From positions 20,537,716 to 20,601,715 of the forward strand of contig NC_045144.1 in NCBI RefSeq assembly GCF_008831285.2: a DNA stretch of 64,000 nt, given 5' to 3'. The DNA comes from Nymphaea colorata. Taxonomy: Eukaryota > Streptophyta > Magnoliopsida > Nymphaeales > Nymphaeaceae. The notes under the pieces are model-generated. The model was not told where the DNA came from, did no database searches, and saw only the letters and a program-made list of their open reading frames with translations. The translations under genes were made by a program, and so were the position numbers. Every line of letters starts with the position of its first letter. The stretch's first letter is position 1. Shown one piece after another: positions 44,321 to 56,407 of the stretch.

Positions 44321-47125
44321 CTGGAAGAGATCCGAACAAGTTGAATACAGTAAACAGTGGATTTGAACCATGTCCGAACTAGGGGCGCAACAAACTACAA
44401 AAATTTATGACCTAACCCACCGACATAGTCTTTAGCCGACCCGAGTTTGATTCACGGGTTTACTTGATTTTTACGGGATTAGCTACATGGGTGCTGGTGT
44501 GGGCAGTCACCGGACCTTCCAAAATCTCATTGAAATTGAGGCTAATCTCAGGTCTAGTCACCTGCGATGCCCACGCTGACTAACCCCGGCCGTCGACTCC
44601 GGTGCTCTTCAGCCAAAAAATCCCACCTCTGGCAATCTGATCCAGTTTGTTTTTTTTTTTTTAAAAAAAAAAATTAATTTTTTAAGCCTTCTCTTTTAAT
44701 TTAATCTTTGCAGGGGCCTATCTCCTTGACTTGGTGATGTTTCTTCGGTGGACAGTTGGAGTTTCAATTAGATTTGGAAGAATGAAGCATCAAAGTGTGG
44801 TGGCGTTATGGGGACTCCTCAGTAGGTGTTATTATTAATAACTCCAGCTTCATACAATTATGGCCTTTTAAAGAGGAGTCATATCGGGGGTCCCCGGAAT
44901 TTGCATTTGAACGATTCACGTCCGCATTTTAGTTGCTCAGCTCTTGGCTGCTTCAACACGGAAAAGAAGATTTATTTGGTCAAAAGTTGCAAATCTACAG
45001 CTATTAATGCACCAAATTGGGCTCCAGATAAGACATCTCGTCCATTTTAATTATTCAGAGACAGCTACCTAGTATATTATATATATAATTCAAATCTGCG
45101 GTCTATTTTTGTGGCTGCAGGATGATTTTTGTTTTTTGAAGCTTATGATGCTAAAAACCATCACTAATGATATATTTTGTGATTAAAAACTATGTTCAAT
45201 CAGCTGCCGTCCCAAGATACATCATTTACCACAGGTTTTAGCATTACAAAATATAAAAAAAACCATTAGACCATAGTTGTTAGTTGGCTAATTTCAATCT
45301 CTCTCTCCCTCTCTCTCTCTTATATATATATATATGAGGAAAGATATAAAAACGGCATAACGTCTCATTGATTTTACATCTGACAATTTCTTAAAAATGA
45401 AAAAAAGGTAAAATAAAGATCTTATCAGAAGTTAAATCTTATATCTGATCTAAGATTCTTAGTTTTACCGGATCTTCGGGCACATCAGTAAAAACATGCT
45501 ACGTTAGATTCATGAATTTCAAAAGTAGAGTAGCAAAATGCCCTTTAATTTTAAATGAGGAGATAAAGGAAGAGCTAAGAATGGAAACATTCTATTTTCT
45601 TTTCAATAAAAAAATACAAAATAAAAATTTGATAGCTAAAAAATTACAAAATATTTTATTTTCAATAAAAAATGAATGGAAAATATATGAAAATAGTTTC
45701 AAAATAAAATTACAAAATATTCTTTAAAAATGACGAAAAATTGATACGTCGCACTCTTGAATGTCCACTCAGGCCCGAGTAAACGTCCTTTTGGCCCTTT
45801 GGGGAGATGAGGAATTTCAGAGATTTCCGTCTACAGTCCCATCTTCGATGCAGGATTTATTGTTCATTTGTTTTACGTGGTCTTTCATTTTTCTGCATAT
45901 CAACAGACGTCAGATCGAGCCAGAACACGCAATAAAGGTGTTCGTTAGGATGTTGGTTTCTCGTTCGTATGCTCTTCTTGCTTAGCTTTTCAGTACTGGA
46001 TTTTTTGCTACCTTTATTCGTCAGAAAATGATTATTTTTACTTAGCTTAATATACATTTGCAGAAAGTTTATAAAAGTAATGATTTATTATTGCAATATC
46101 ATGTGCAAGCGCGTTTCAAATTTCAATATTTCATGTTGTTTTGTCAATGTTTACTAATGAAAAATGTCATACAATCTCAAGCAACACACGGTAAAGTGAT
46201 GGATATGAAAAGCTTTAAAAAAGGAAAGATGAATTCTGAAAACAGCCGATCAGATGGGGAGAGCCCAAGTGGAAACGTTCAATTTTAAAATGTCAATACC
46301 GGGTCAAACTTGGTGGTTCTAAAATTTTATTTCCATTGACAAATATGCCCAACAAATTTAATTAAAAAAATAATAAAATTTTACGGGTGGACTCGGCTTT
46401 CGACAATGACTGCCCATCAAACCAAAAAGAAAAAAAAAAAAAGAAAGAAAAAAACTTACCATCAGCCTTTTCCTGGGACATGCCTCCGACGGCATACGTA
46501 TTTATAGTAGGTGGCTAAATATGTTTTGTTCTAAAATTAACAAAAAAACGTACCTCTCACTCTTATTCGGCGGTTTCATTAAAAACGTAGTTAAATTAGA
46601 AAACCACTTTTCACAAATGAAAAATGAGTCTAAAAGCTTTCCTACGGGCGCGATAGGAAAGCCTCACCCCGGGAGGCCCTTCCCCATTCAAAGTCAAGTT
46701 AGCCGTTACAGTAGTGGACAGGCAACATTGCCGGCGCCGACCGCCGCTTGGCAGTAGTTGGATTTGCAATATGAGAAAAGCTGCACAAAAGAGGTGGAGC
46801 ACAGGACACTGCGCTGGTTGGCGTGCAACAAGAAGAAGCGTTTACATGAATCATATTTTTCTTTTAAAAAAAGGATGTAGATATTATAAGTTTGTCTGTA
46901 GGTGATGAGGTACAAAATGTATTTACATTTTTGCAGATGACTCTCACCAGTCACCACCAAAAAACAAACACAGAGAAGACGAGACCAGTGTTTATTCAAC
47001 CAAGAGGAGAAACGCAAAACATGCAAACAAAAAAAGAAAAAAGCAAAAGCCGTATCCTGCGTCCCAATATTTACAGTGAAGAGACTAGGAAAAAAAAAGA
47101 ACGGAGAGTTGATGTTCATGGTTGG

Positions 47126-49268
47126 TTAGTAGGTGTCCTCTAAGCCGGCGAAAAACGGATCCTTGAGAAGCTCGGAGGCAGAAGGCCTGGCTCGGGGAGC
47201 GGCCAGGCACTTCTCAATGAAGGCCTTGACGCTGGGGTCCTTGACTTTGTTCATGGCCGCCGGCCGGATGCCGGAGGTAACCTTCTTGTATATCTTGGCT
47301 ATGCTGTCGCACTCGCTGTAAGGGATCTCCAGGGTGACCATCTCGAGCACGCACATGCCAAAGGAGTATATGTCGACCAGCTCGTTGTAGTCCTCTTCGT
47401 AAAGCTCGGGAGCCATGAACTCGGGCGTTCCGAGTATCGAGTGTGCTAAGTGGTCGCTTCCAACTATGGCCGCCAGACCCAAGTCGCCAATCTTCACCTG
47501 AAAAGTTTGGCATCCAAGCGCTCAGGGAACGACCAACAAACGGATCTCAAGACCAGACGGGCAACCGAACTTCAACGATTCAGTCGCTGATACGACTCTC
47601 ATTTACATTAACAAAATTAGAAAATTGCATCATATGTTTATATGGTAATTCAATGCAATTTACTTGAACGACATGCATGGGCTATGGAAAAAAAAAAAAC
47701 CCCCGTTTGCACGCGGATGAGGGATTAAAGTTACCCCTCTCATGAGTCTCATCAAATAATACAGGAGAGCAGCTCTATAGTCCCACCTCTACGTATATCT
47801 CATCTGCCCACAGGTGTAAAGGGAACACCTGCAAGGCTGGTATGATGGAAAAGAGGCGCCATGAGAGAGAGGACACATTAAGGGAATCACCGGGGGGAGG
47901 GGGGAAAGGGTGGGGGGCAGAAGAAAAAAAAAGTGCTGCAAAAGAAAGAAAAAGGAAAGGTGGGTCTACCAGACTACAAAATAACAGGCAAATAACAGGC
48001 AAAGGGAAGCACCCTTCCAGCGTAAAAAGAAAAAGAGCATTAATGAGAATCAGCAAAGACGTGACAAGGTTCCCTATACAAACAGGCAGAGGGACAGGTG
48101 AAGCTCCCCCGGATCTGTCTTGTTCGAGAAGAGCAGCATGGCGTTCCCAAATGTCGAAAATCGTCGAAAATAGCCTAAAGGCAGACTCCAGCTGTTCTCA
48201 AAGACTATCTAGAATCTCGCAAGGACGAACCTGACTGCTGAACTAGAACCATCTTAGACCGGTGTGAACCAACATAATTTCGGTCATGGTTGTGAGAGGG
48301 TCTCTTTCACCGCTGAGATAACCTAAACCACGTAAACATCATGCTTCTAAGTTTCTAACCATTTGTTTTCTCTCCCTTCAGAGACTCAAGATACCAAAAC
48401 CAGTAGAAGTGACATGCTTTTTCTTTCTTACCTTTTTACTTTTATTAGGGACAAGCTGGAGCAAAACTCAGTCGTCGCGAATAACACTAGTGATTGTATC
48501 AGTCGGTAAAGAAATAATAATTGGAAAAGGAGATTTCTATAACCGAAAGATCAGAAGAATAATAAACAATATATGCATATAGTTCTCGGTTTATTATAGT
48601 TATCTTAGAGAGAAGCGGCACACGAAAACGTGACAGAATCAAGAAGAAAAAATCATTATAAACATGCAAGGCAAAGCATATATGAAGAAAAAGGAAAAAG
48701 AAATGAAAAGAAACCCTAAAATTCAAGAGGAAGAAAAATAGTAGGAAAAGGAAGAGAAAATCACCTTGCCGACGTTGCCGTTGATGAAGACGTTGCTGCA
48801 GTTGAGGTCGCGGTGGATGATGCACGGCTCGTGGGTGTGCAAGTACTCGAGGCCCTGAAGAATCTGCTTGGACCACTTCTTTAGGGCCTTGAGAGAGACG
48901 TGCCGGTGCTTTTTGCGGTACTCGCGCAGAGTCCCGGACGTGCAGACTTCCGTTATGAAGTTGAGGGTGCTCGGCTCCTTTTCCACCCACACGGCGTACA
49001 GCACGATAATGTTTTGGTTCCGGAGGGACTTCAGCAGCCGGACCTCGGCGAAGAGCCGGTCCAGCATCGACAGATCATCTGTGAAATTCCGCAGCTGCAC
49101 CTGGTTCCACGCGACCTCGATCCCTTCCTCCTGATCGAACGCTCTGTAAACCCTCTTGACCGCGCCCGAGCCCAAGAGGTCGCTGTAACGCCCATAGCGC
49201 CCCGTCGGGTCTACCTCCACGAACGGCTCGGCGTCCTTATCGGCCGGATCCAGCCTCACGCAAGGCAT
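47126..49268 (-). CDS. WNK-type serine/threonine protein kinase, WNK11-like
   Basis: Two exons, 49268-48765 and 47497-47126, join at a GT-AG intron (48764-47498) to 291 aa. WNK kinases lack the usual catalytic lysine in strand β3 and use one in the glycine loop. Here the loop reads [13 protein letters not shown] and the β3 position reads VAWNQV, with Asn-Gln instead of the lysine. [13 protein letters not shown] is the catalytic loop, IGDLGLA the DLG version of the DFG motif, and [13 protein letters not shown] the activation segment. The N-terminal block [15 protein letters not shown] is diagnostic of plant WNKs. The protein stops 10 residues after the kinase domain and has no long C-terminal region, as in the short WNK10/WNK11 group. 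Plant WNKs act in ion, clock, flowering and ABA signalling. ATG 49268 is chosen because the frame upstream has only a TTG. Confidence 0.95.
47892..47918 (+). other. Putative G-quadruplex motif in the WNK intron
   Basis: Four G tracts, GGGGGG-A-GGGGGG-AAA-GGG-T-GGGGGG, meet the usual G3+N1-7 rule with very short loops. It is on the plus strand, which is the template for the minus-strand WNK gene, so the RNA carries C tracts and any quadruplex would form in DNA. Confidence 0.8.
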
Positions 49269-49551
49269 CCTCGCGAACGGGACGGGAGACCCCTGTACTG
49301 ATCCCAAACCCTAGAGCCCGGAAACCCTAAGGTTTTCCGGCTACACAGAAGAAAAAACAAACGCGAACACGGGGGGAGCACGCGGAGCCTGGCTAAAGGA
49401 AAACCGACGCAGAGCAGATCACCAGGAAATACGACGTACGTGCTTCCTTCAGATAGGGAATCGCCGACATACTTTCTCACCGGAAACGATCAATCCGGCT
49501 ATTGCCAAATGAGAAAACCGGCCGGAAGCCTGGTCGGCCTCCAGGATTGCG

Positions 49552-49556
<5 letters not shown>

Positions 49557-49597
<41 letters not shown>
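49557..49597. repeat. (AG)n microsatellite in the WNK 5' leader
   Basis: About 20 uninterrupted AG units, read as CT in the sense of the WNK gene. It lies between the putative TATA box and the start codon, so it is probably in the 5' UTR. Confidence 0.95.
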
Positions 49598-49600
<3 letters not shown>

Positions 49601-49627
49601 GGCCTCCCGCATCACCAGAGGGGCGCG

Positions 49628-49636
49628 TTTTATAAG
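49628..49636 (-). promoter_or_regulatory. TATA box of the WNK gene
   Basis: The minus strand reads CTTATAAAA here, about 360 bp upstream of the ATG at 49268 and about 30 bp before the CT microsatellite. Position and sequence fit a core promoter. Confidence 0.55.
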
Positions 49637-52394
49637 CAGGCAGTTGACCAGAGTTAGGGTTTTAACCCGAGTTGGGTTGACTCGTGGTGAGACGAGAAAC
49701 CCTTCGGGTAAGGTAAATCACTAACTCGGATTTACTTAACTACGTTGCTAATCAGGTAAGTAACGTAATTACCGAAACGCCCCTATTGATTTTCCAAATT
49801 TGGAGATAAAAACCTTCGGTCGGGTCTGAATCCAGAGATCTGGATCCTTCTTTAACCGCCTGTGGTCGACTTGGATTCCGATCCATTCTTTCTTTTTGGA
49901 TCTCACTTATTCTAGACTGATGGTCACAGTGTGATGGAATTTCTCATTGTCAATTCGATTTTCATGGTTGTTATATTAATTGACATATATCAAATTTATA
50001 AGAAAATAATTTTCACAATAATTGAAATACTCTTCTTAATTTGTTCAACATATCACGTTCAAACTCAAAGTCCGGAATTCAAATTAAAAGAACGATGACA
50101 ACTTGGTTTTTTAAGTCATGAATTGGGTCGGCCAGTGCGCGTTCCAGCTAACTTGAATTTGACCGTTCAAGGGTATAATTGTCATTTTACTCCGAGGACA
50201 TGGATACCAAATGTGAGGATACGCGAATTTAGAAAGCTTAAAAGGAAAGAGGGAAAATAAGAGCTGCGTTTGCGGCGAGGTATGGATTATCCCACGCACG
50301 GTTTATCCTCCCCGTTAGTTAAGCTAAGGATAAATATTTACTTCCTTTTCATCTCCATTTGCCTCAAAGCTCGCGAGAATTATTTGCCCGAAAAAACCGG
50401 TGAACTTCAATATCATTAAATTCTCAGTTAGAGTAAAAAAAATTGGCCTTTAATTTAGAAAAGAAATATGTTTTATGATTTTTCAGTAAAGAGTTATACG
50501 TTTTATTCATATATATTCAGTAGGATTCAATTTACATTTTCATATTTTATCTGTCTAACTTTTGAGATAAATTTGAAAAGTTTTGTGGACTCCCCAAAGA
50601 AGATAAACCATTAAAAAACAAAAAAAAATGTTGATTTTCGTGTTTCCTACCAGGTTGGACTCATCCAAACCATTAGTTCCGGTTAAAAACTGTCAAATAT
50701 GAACATGATAAACTTCTATTAAACTAATAAATAAAAATTATTAACTAAAACCGTACAAAAATGTCTTAGCGGTAAAGATAACAATATTAAAAAAAAAAAT
50801 ACATCCATCTTAAGAATCATCCGGACTTTAGGATATATTAAAGTTTCTCTTTCTATATTCTTACTTTCTCTCTCTAGACCGCCAAAAAGTTCGGAGGAAG
50901 AGAAAACTCTCCACTTGGTCGTCCCACCCTCAAATGTGGGGACAAAATGTAAGGAGAAAATTCAAATGAACGATTCCGCAACGGCTATCTCTTCCTTTTT
51001 AGAACACGAAACCGGACCTATCCAATTGCCCAAAAAAATCCAAACCCGTCTAATAGAATCCAGGTAAACAAAACTGGATCTGATCTTAAAGGATTTTGGA
51101 TCCGCGTCATCATGATCAACCTGAATCCGTCCATCAGCACGCATTACTTCTCGGGACACCCATCAACTAAAGTATCGCGCTCTCGGTATGGATCTTTCCC
51201 GATGCTGACACTAGATTTGACTTTGGATATTAATAGGCTTGATCCAGTTCCGGTTTTAAATTAGAAGCCCCTGTCCCTATGTGATGGATCTTGTTAAATT
51301 ATTTCTAGATCCAGTTCATATCTCGCGTGAAACGGTGTGATGGATTTGGATCAGATTTACCAAATGGTACGTTGGTATTCTTTTGAAGATGAAGATAACT
51401 TGGAGCGATTTGCTTTTAGTAGAGAGCTCCAGATCAACCGATAAATGTTAAGAAATAGATAAAGAAAGACGGCAGACAGCATAAAGGTACTCCAAACAAG
51501 AACCAAACGGGACCGAATTCTGATTCTTTTTGCCAGAGACCACCCCAATTTGTTGGAATAAACCATGCGGGTGCCATAAAGTTTTGGGGAGATTTTTTTT
51601 TTTTTAAGAACCAAAACAAAAAGTAAAAAGGAAAATATAATATTTTATTAATATATATTTTTTAAAATTTCTTCTATAGAAAATCCCGGCTGGCAAATAC
51701 CCAGTTCACCTGAAAATGAAGCACTCCATGTGCATCTCTATTGACTTGACATAGTAGAAATCTCACTGATAAAAATGTAGCCTAGTTTTAAAAAAAAAAA
51801 TATTGGCAAAAAAATACTGAAGCTAATGTTTTCTATTTTTTAAAACAATGCAAAATTAACTTCAGGCCCTAATTCGAAGGTTTTCAATATAAGTGATGAC
51901 AATTAAAAAAAAAAACACAAAAAAAATATTTGCCTTCTTAGAATTGATACTTGCAAAAAGTAAGCTAAAAAATGAAAATCCCTAAAAAGCGATTGTTAAT
52001 TGCATTAGCTAAAAAGGAGACGTAATGTCTCGCCAAGGGCCCAAATTTAAGACTTTGAAGTTAAATAAAGTCATAATGAATTTGTTTAAATTAACATACA
52101 TTAGGTTCATATCAAACAGCCATGCAGCCTTTAGACCTTAGAGATGTGAAATTATTTACCATTCAAAAATTACTTGCTTATCCGAATTACATTTGCCAAA
52201 GACAAGAATATAAGAAGATGTTATGATATAGAATGATAATCTAGATCGAGGTTTGATCCAAAAACAAGATCTGAGTTTAGTTTTAAAGAACATTTGAGAT
52301 TGCATTGATTTTGCAAAAGGTTGAGTAGCCATATTATGTTGAAGGTGATATCTATTATTTATATATGTTTGAGCATTAAGTAGATGTCATTTTT

Positions 52395-52620
52395 AAGCAT
52401 GGGCACCGGGCCAGGCACTGGACATGTATTCGATACTTGGCTTGACTCAGGCTCAAAATATGGGTGTTTTCGATAACTTATATTTAATATTATTTTATAT
52501 TAAAAAATAATTTCAATGTTAATGAGGTGGATCGTAGCCCTGGTCTCGGATAGTCGGGCCAGACCTGGGTCACAATTATGGGCTGCGGCCTGCCCGACAG
52601 CTTTAGTCATTTCAAATCTA
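52395..52620. mobile_element. MITE-like element with GGGCC-rich ends, copy 2
   Basis: GGGCACCGGGCCAGGCACTG on the left and GTCGGGCCAGACCTGGGTCA on the right flank a TTATATTTAATATTATTTTA core. This is the same layout as 15060-15420. No target duplication could be defined. Confidence 0.45.
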
Positions 52621-53689
52621 AATTCAAACCATTTTTGGGTTTGTTATTTTTTCCATTTAGTTCGATTAGTCAATATTTGATTCAAATCTAATCCATTGAA
52701 AACCCATAGTGCTGCGTCCTCTCATGTAATCTTCCAGCCCTCTTTGACATTTCTTATTAAACGTTTAGCCGACTTTCTTATGAAAATTTAAAAAGTTGGA
52801 AGCTTTTTTAAGAAATTATAAGTAAATGATAGTCCTCAGAAAGGAAGTTTTCCCATTTTACATGGTAATGCTTGAATACGTTGGTAAACTTTTATAAACA
52901 TTTAATAATTGCCCATAACAGGACTTTTCATAATAATAATACTTTATAATGTTTTATTAATCTGTCTCAAAAATTAAGATAAAATTAAAATGTAATTAAT
53001 TAACACAAAAACGTTGTTTAAATTTTTTTTCTGCCTTTGCTTTTATCCTTATAGAGTACATTGTTCCTTTTTTTTATTCAAGGGCACTTTTTCGTCGTTT
53101 CAAGCCCCGAACGCTCATTCCTGTGTTCGGGACCGAACATATAATTCTCTGCTCGTTCGTTATATCACGGGCTGCAAGAAAAGACTCTAAAACCATAAAT
53201 CTAAAATTTTATTTTCACATTTATCCACGATTCTAAAATGACACCTACATTTACTTAGATGGCGAACACATAAATGTATTTTTAAAATAATTATTTGTTT
53301 AATTTTACATTTTTTGCAAAACAGTTCAGTTGGATATTGGATCCAAATAAAATGTATCAACATCTACTTTAATTGTGCAACAGGATTGGAAACATAAAAT
53401 GATCTCACATGAATTGTGCCAACAAACTATCCGGAACCAATATTCGCGGGCTTAGATCAGACTACTCAATAATCTAAAGCCTTGAGTTGAACATACTTTG
53501 AGAAGCTTCCCTTCTAGATCCAATGTTTCAATCCATGATCATATTGTCAAATATGTGGAACTTGAGTTTCACGCTGGAAGGTAGGTACTCCATTCCGGTT
53601 GAGCAAGAGGTTAACAATCCAGTGTCGTGAAAAGAGACCCGAGAGTTATTTGAAAAGTTATTTAAAAAATAGTACTAATAGTTAGGGGT

Positions 53690-53960
53690 GAACACGGCTC
53701 GACTCATCACTTACGTGTTGAGCTCGAGCTCGACTGGGCTCAAGCTTGATAATAACTCGACGGAAGCAGCTTGATCTCGACTTGGCAGTTATGTGTTGAG
53801 CTCGAGTTCGACTCGATTAAAGCTCTACAATCCTCGTTTGAATAGAATTGATATTCATCGTTACGTGTTGAACTTGAGCTCGACTCCATTAAAGCTCGAC
53901 AAACTCGTTTGAATATAATTGATGTTCATCGTGCCGTGTTGATCTCGAGGTCCCCATCAT
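53690..53960. mobile_element. Family C MITE fragment
   Basis: Starts TAGGGGTGAACACGGCTCGA, similar to the complete copies' TAGGGCTGCACA..GAGC end, then repeats GAGCTCGAGCTCGACT and AAAGCTCGACAAACTCGTTT. A segment of about 65 bp (ACGTGTTGA…AATTGATGTTCATCGT) is repeated in tandem with variation. The right end is lost. Confidence 0.55.
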
Positions 53961-54124
53961 GGGGCAATGTGGTAGGAGCAGGAAATAACACAACTACCTT
54001 TGATGGTGAATGAGAAATCTCCTCGTATAAGGGCAAATTTGGAATATGAAAAAAAGACTTTTACAAAAAGATGAAAACATCCCATTATAGCCACCTAACA
54101 CATAAACTTACCTGGTCAATAATG

Positions 54125-54233
<109 letters not shown>

Positions 54234-54840
54234 GTCCATTGAGAAATCAGACTGGATTGGTTTCAAGAAAAATGATATCTTATGTATTCTGTTTTATTTT
54301 AAATAAATATTGGAAGCATAAACCATGTTTTCATGCACCCAACAATGCCCATGTATTTTGAAAGTCAAGTTTTTAATTGGATTCGATTGTAAATCTGATA
54401 GTAGATTCCATATGGGATTTGGATGTGAATTTAAGACTCGGATAATTTTTTCTTCATCTACATTCAAACAAGAACTCAAATCCAAATGTGTGACTATTAG
54501 ATGAATCAAACACGATAGCGGTACATCCGATTCAAATGATCAGTCGACATTCTTGACTGCTCGCAAAGGTAGGTTGAGTGTTTGCTTCACCAGGGTTGAC
54601 AATGACTCCCGGTCGTTTTGGGACGTGGAGTTCACCAATACCACAGGTGTGAATGCAAGAGACAGATGAGAAAAATATCATTCTGATGGCCGTCCGCCCC
54701 TTTTCATGAGATTGTGGCTGACGTTCACAAACGCTGCACGTGAGCCGAGTCGAGTCGAGTTTAAGCGAAGCTAGAATTTGACTTGAACTCGAATCGAGCT
54801 CCATAAAACCCACTCGAATTCAACTCGATAATGCAATGTT

Positions 54841-55198
54841 GAGTTTAAAGTATAGTCACAAATAACGTTTTAGAGTTTTAAACGACGAGCTTAAAAAAGA
54901 TGTGAGAACGACGAAAAAATATGGTAAATTTTTTAAAAAATTTTAAAAACAAAAAATTGAAAAAAGTAAAATAAGTGAGAAACTAATAACATAAACATCA
55001 CGAGATAAGTAGATTTGCAACAAAGGAAAGATAAAAAATAGAAAATAAAAAAACTGTTTGGCATTAAAAAACTGAAAAAAAGTAAAAAAAAAAACCTGTT
55101 AAAAACGCATTTTTTTAAAAAGTTTTAATCGGTTATTTAAGTTATTACGTGTTTTTTTTGAAAAAAAAAAGTGTTTTCCGTGACTATACTTTAAACTT
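54841..55198. mobile_element. MITE family A, copy 3 (best ends)
   Basis: Left end GAGTTTAAAGTATAGTCAC and right end GTGACTATACTTTAAACTT are inverted repeats over 18 of 19 bases. The interior is A/T-rich with GAGCTTAAAAAAGATGTGAG and AAAATAAGTGAGAAACTAAT, shared with copies 1 and 2. No clear target duplication was found outside the repeats. Confidence 0.8.
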
Positions 55199-55249
55199 GG
55201 TTAGTTTTAACTTGTTTATGTTAAGCATGCCTTGTTTCTTTTATCTCAT

Positions 55250-55560
55250 TTAACTCATTAACTAGTTTAACTCAATTAACTCGTTTAGTTGTTATTCATT
55301 TAACGATTTTCTCATTATAATTCAATATTCATTGTGTAGTCTAACTGAGTAGAGTTCTTACAACTCGAACTTAATTTGTTTAACATTTGTGTTGTCGAAC
55401 TGAGTCGAGTTCTTACAACTCGAACTCGAACTTGTTTAACATTTCGAACACACATTTGAACTTCAACTCGACTCATTTATAAACAACTCGACTCATTTAT
55501 AAACAAGTAAGTTTTGGCTAGTAACTCACTCGGCTCGTTGCGCAAACGACATGCCCATGG
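55250..55560. mobile_element. Family C-related MITE fragment
   Basis: Contains repeated TTAACTCATTTAACTCAATT and GAACTGAGTCGAGTTCTTAC, the reverse-orientation words of the family C elements, ending near CACTCGGCTCGTTGCGCA. Boundaries are unclear. A further short piece lies at 54737-54830 (GAGCCGAGTCGAGTCGAG), left of the family A copy. Confidence 0.5.
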
Positions 55561-55986
55561 GGGCAACATGCTTTGTCAGAAAAAAAGGAAAATTAGCGAC
55601 GACACTCGCGGCAGAAAGTGCTGTAGCTTTCAATGATAATGCACATCAGATATGCAATAATTTGAGGTAAGAGAGCACGTGTAAAGTGATCTTGCGTTCG
55701 GACCTCGGTCCGGTCACGTATAAAAATGACCCTTGATATATGCTTTCAGGGTCAGACCGATACATTACCTGGTGGGTCATTTCATGTGAGGTAAAATAGG
55801 AGTTGTACATGGACTCTAGTTCGAGTCGAAACTCCGAACTTCCCAACTAGGGAGGTGTTTGTATCGTCTTCCCTTTTCCCTTTGTCCACTTGAAAAATTT
55901 GTCCTATATGCGTCGACCTACGGATTAGCTGTGTTTGACTGACCTCCAAATAGGGTGTCTGCGACACTCCTTTTAAGATGCCCAGT

Positions 55987-56407
55987 CAGGGCGGCACAAC
56001 GAGCCGAGCCAACTCGGCCTCGATTCGAACACAGTAAAAAACAGCTCGGCACGTGCTCGACTCGTTTACAAATGAGTCAAGTTTGAGCTTACAAAGATAC
56101 TTGAAACGATAAACGAGTTGAGTTTGAGTTTCAAGAACTCGATTAATTTATATTCGACTACACTCTCAAACCGGTACTCTATATAATATTGTCAAAACCA
56201 GCTTCACATGTTACAGAAGTTAAACACTTACACAAGTTAACGCTAAACAAGTTAAATGAGTTAAACAAGTTGAGTTCAAGCTCACTTTTGTGTAGCCGAG
56301 TCGAGATCAAGCTTGCTATAAGGAGCTCGATCTCGAGCTTTTTGAGCCGAGCTGAGTCGAGCTCGAAGTGGCCAACTTGGGCTCGACTTGGCTCGTGTGC
56401 AGCCCTA
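55987..56407. mobile_element. hAT-type MITE family C, complete copy with exact 8-bp target duplication
   Basis: TGCCCAGT is exactly repeated at 55979-55986 and 56408-56415. The left end CAGGGCGGCACAACGAGCC and the right end GGCTCGTGTGCAGCCCTA form imperfect inverted repeats. The 421-bp interior is made of GAGTTAAAC/AGTTAAC and CGAGCTCGAGC words and has no coding capacity. An 8-bp duplication with CAGGG-type ends indicates the hAT superfamily. Confidence 0.88.

Larger units (their letters stand above)
37813..47125. other. AT-rich intergenic region with nested transposons
   Basis: No supported gene. It holds a nested hAT-like element (38969-39551), fragments of MITE family B, a degenerate tandem repeat (40500-41700), clusters of CTCGAGC-type words at 43790-43990, and a fragment of the CTCGAG-rich hAT-type MITE at 44150-44320. 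Open frames at 40211-40498 and 45761-45985 lack recognisable domains. The first few hundred bases are the NPH3 3' UTR. Confidence 0.5.

Noticed and set aside
48499-48990. 163-codon frame antisense/out of phase in the WNK first exon and intron
   Set aside because: It overlaps the WNK coding exon in another frame and runs into AT-rich intron.
49269-49307. Extending the WNK protein 13 residues upstream
   Set aside because: The upstream codon at 49307 is TTG, not ATG; the MPCVRLDP start at 49268 also resembles family starts.
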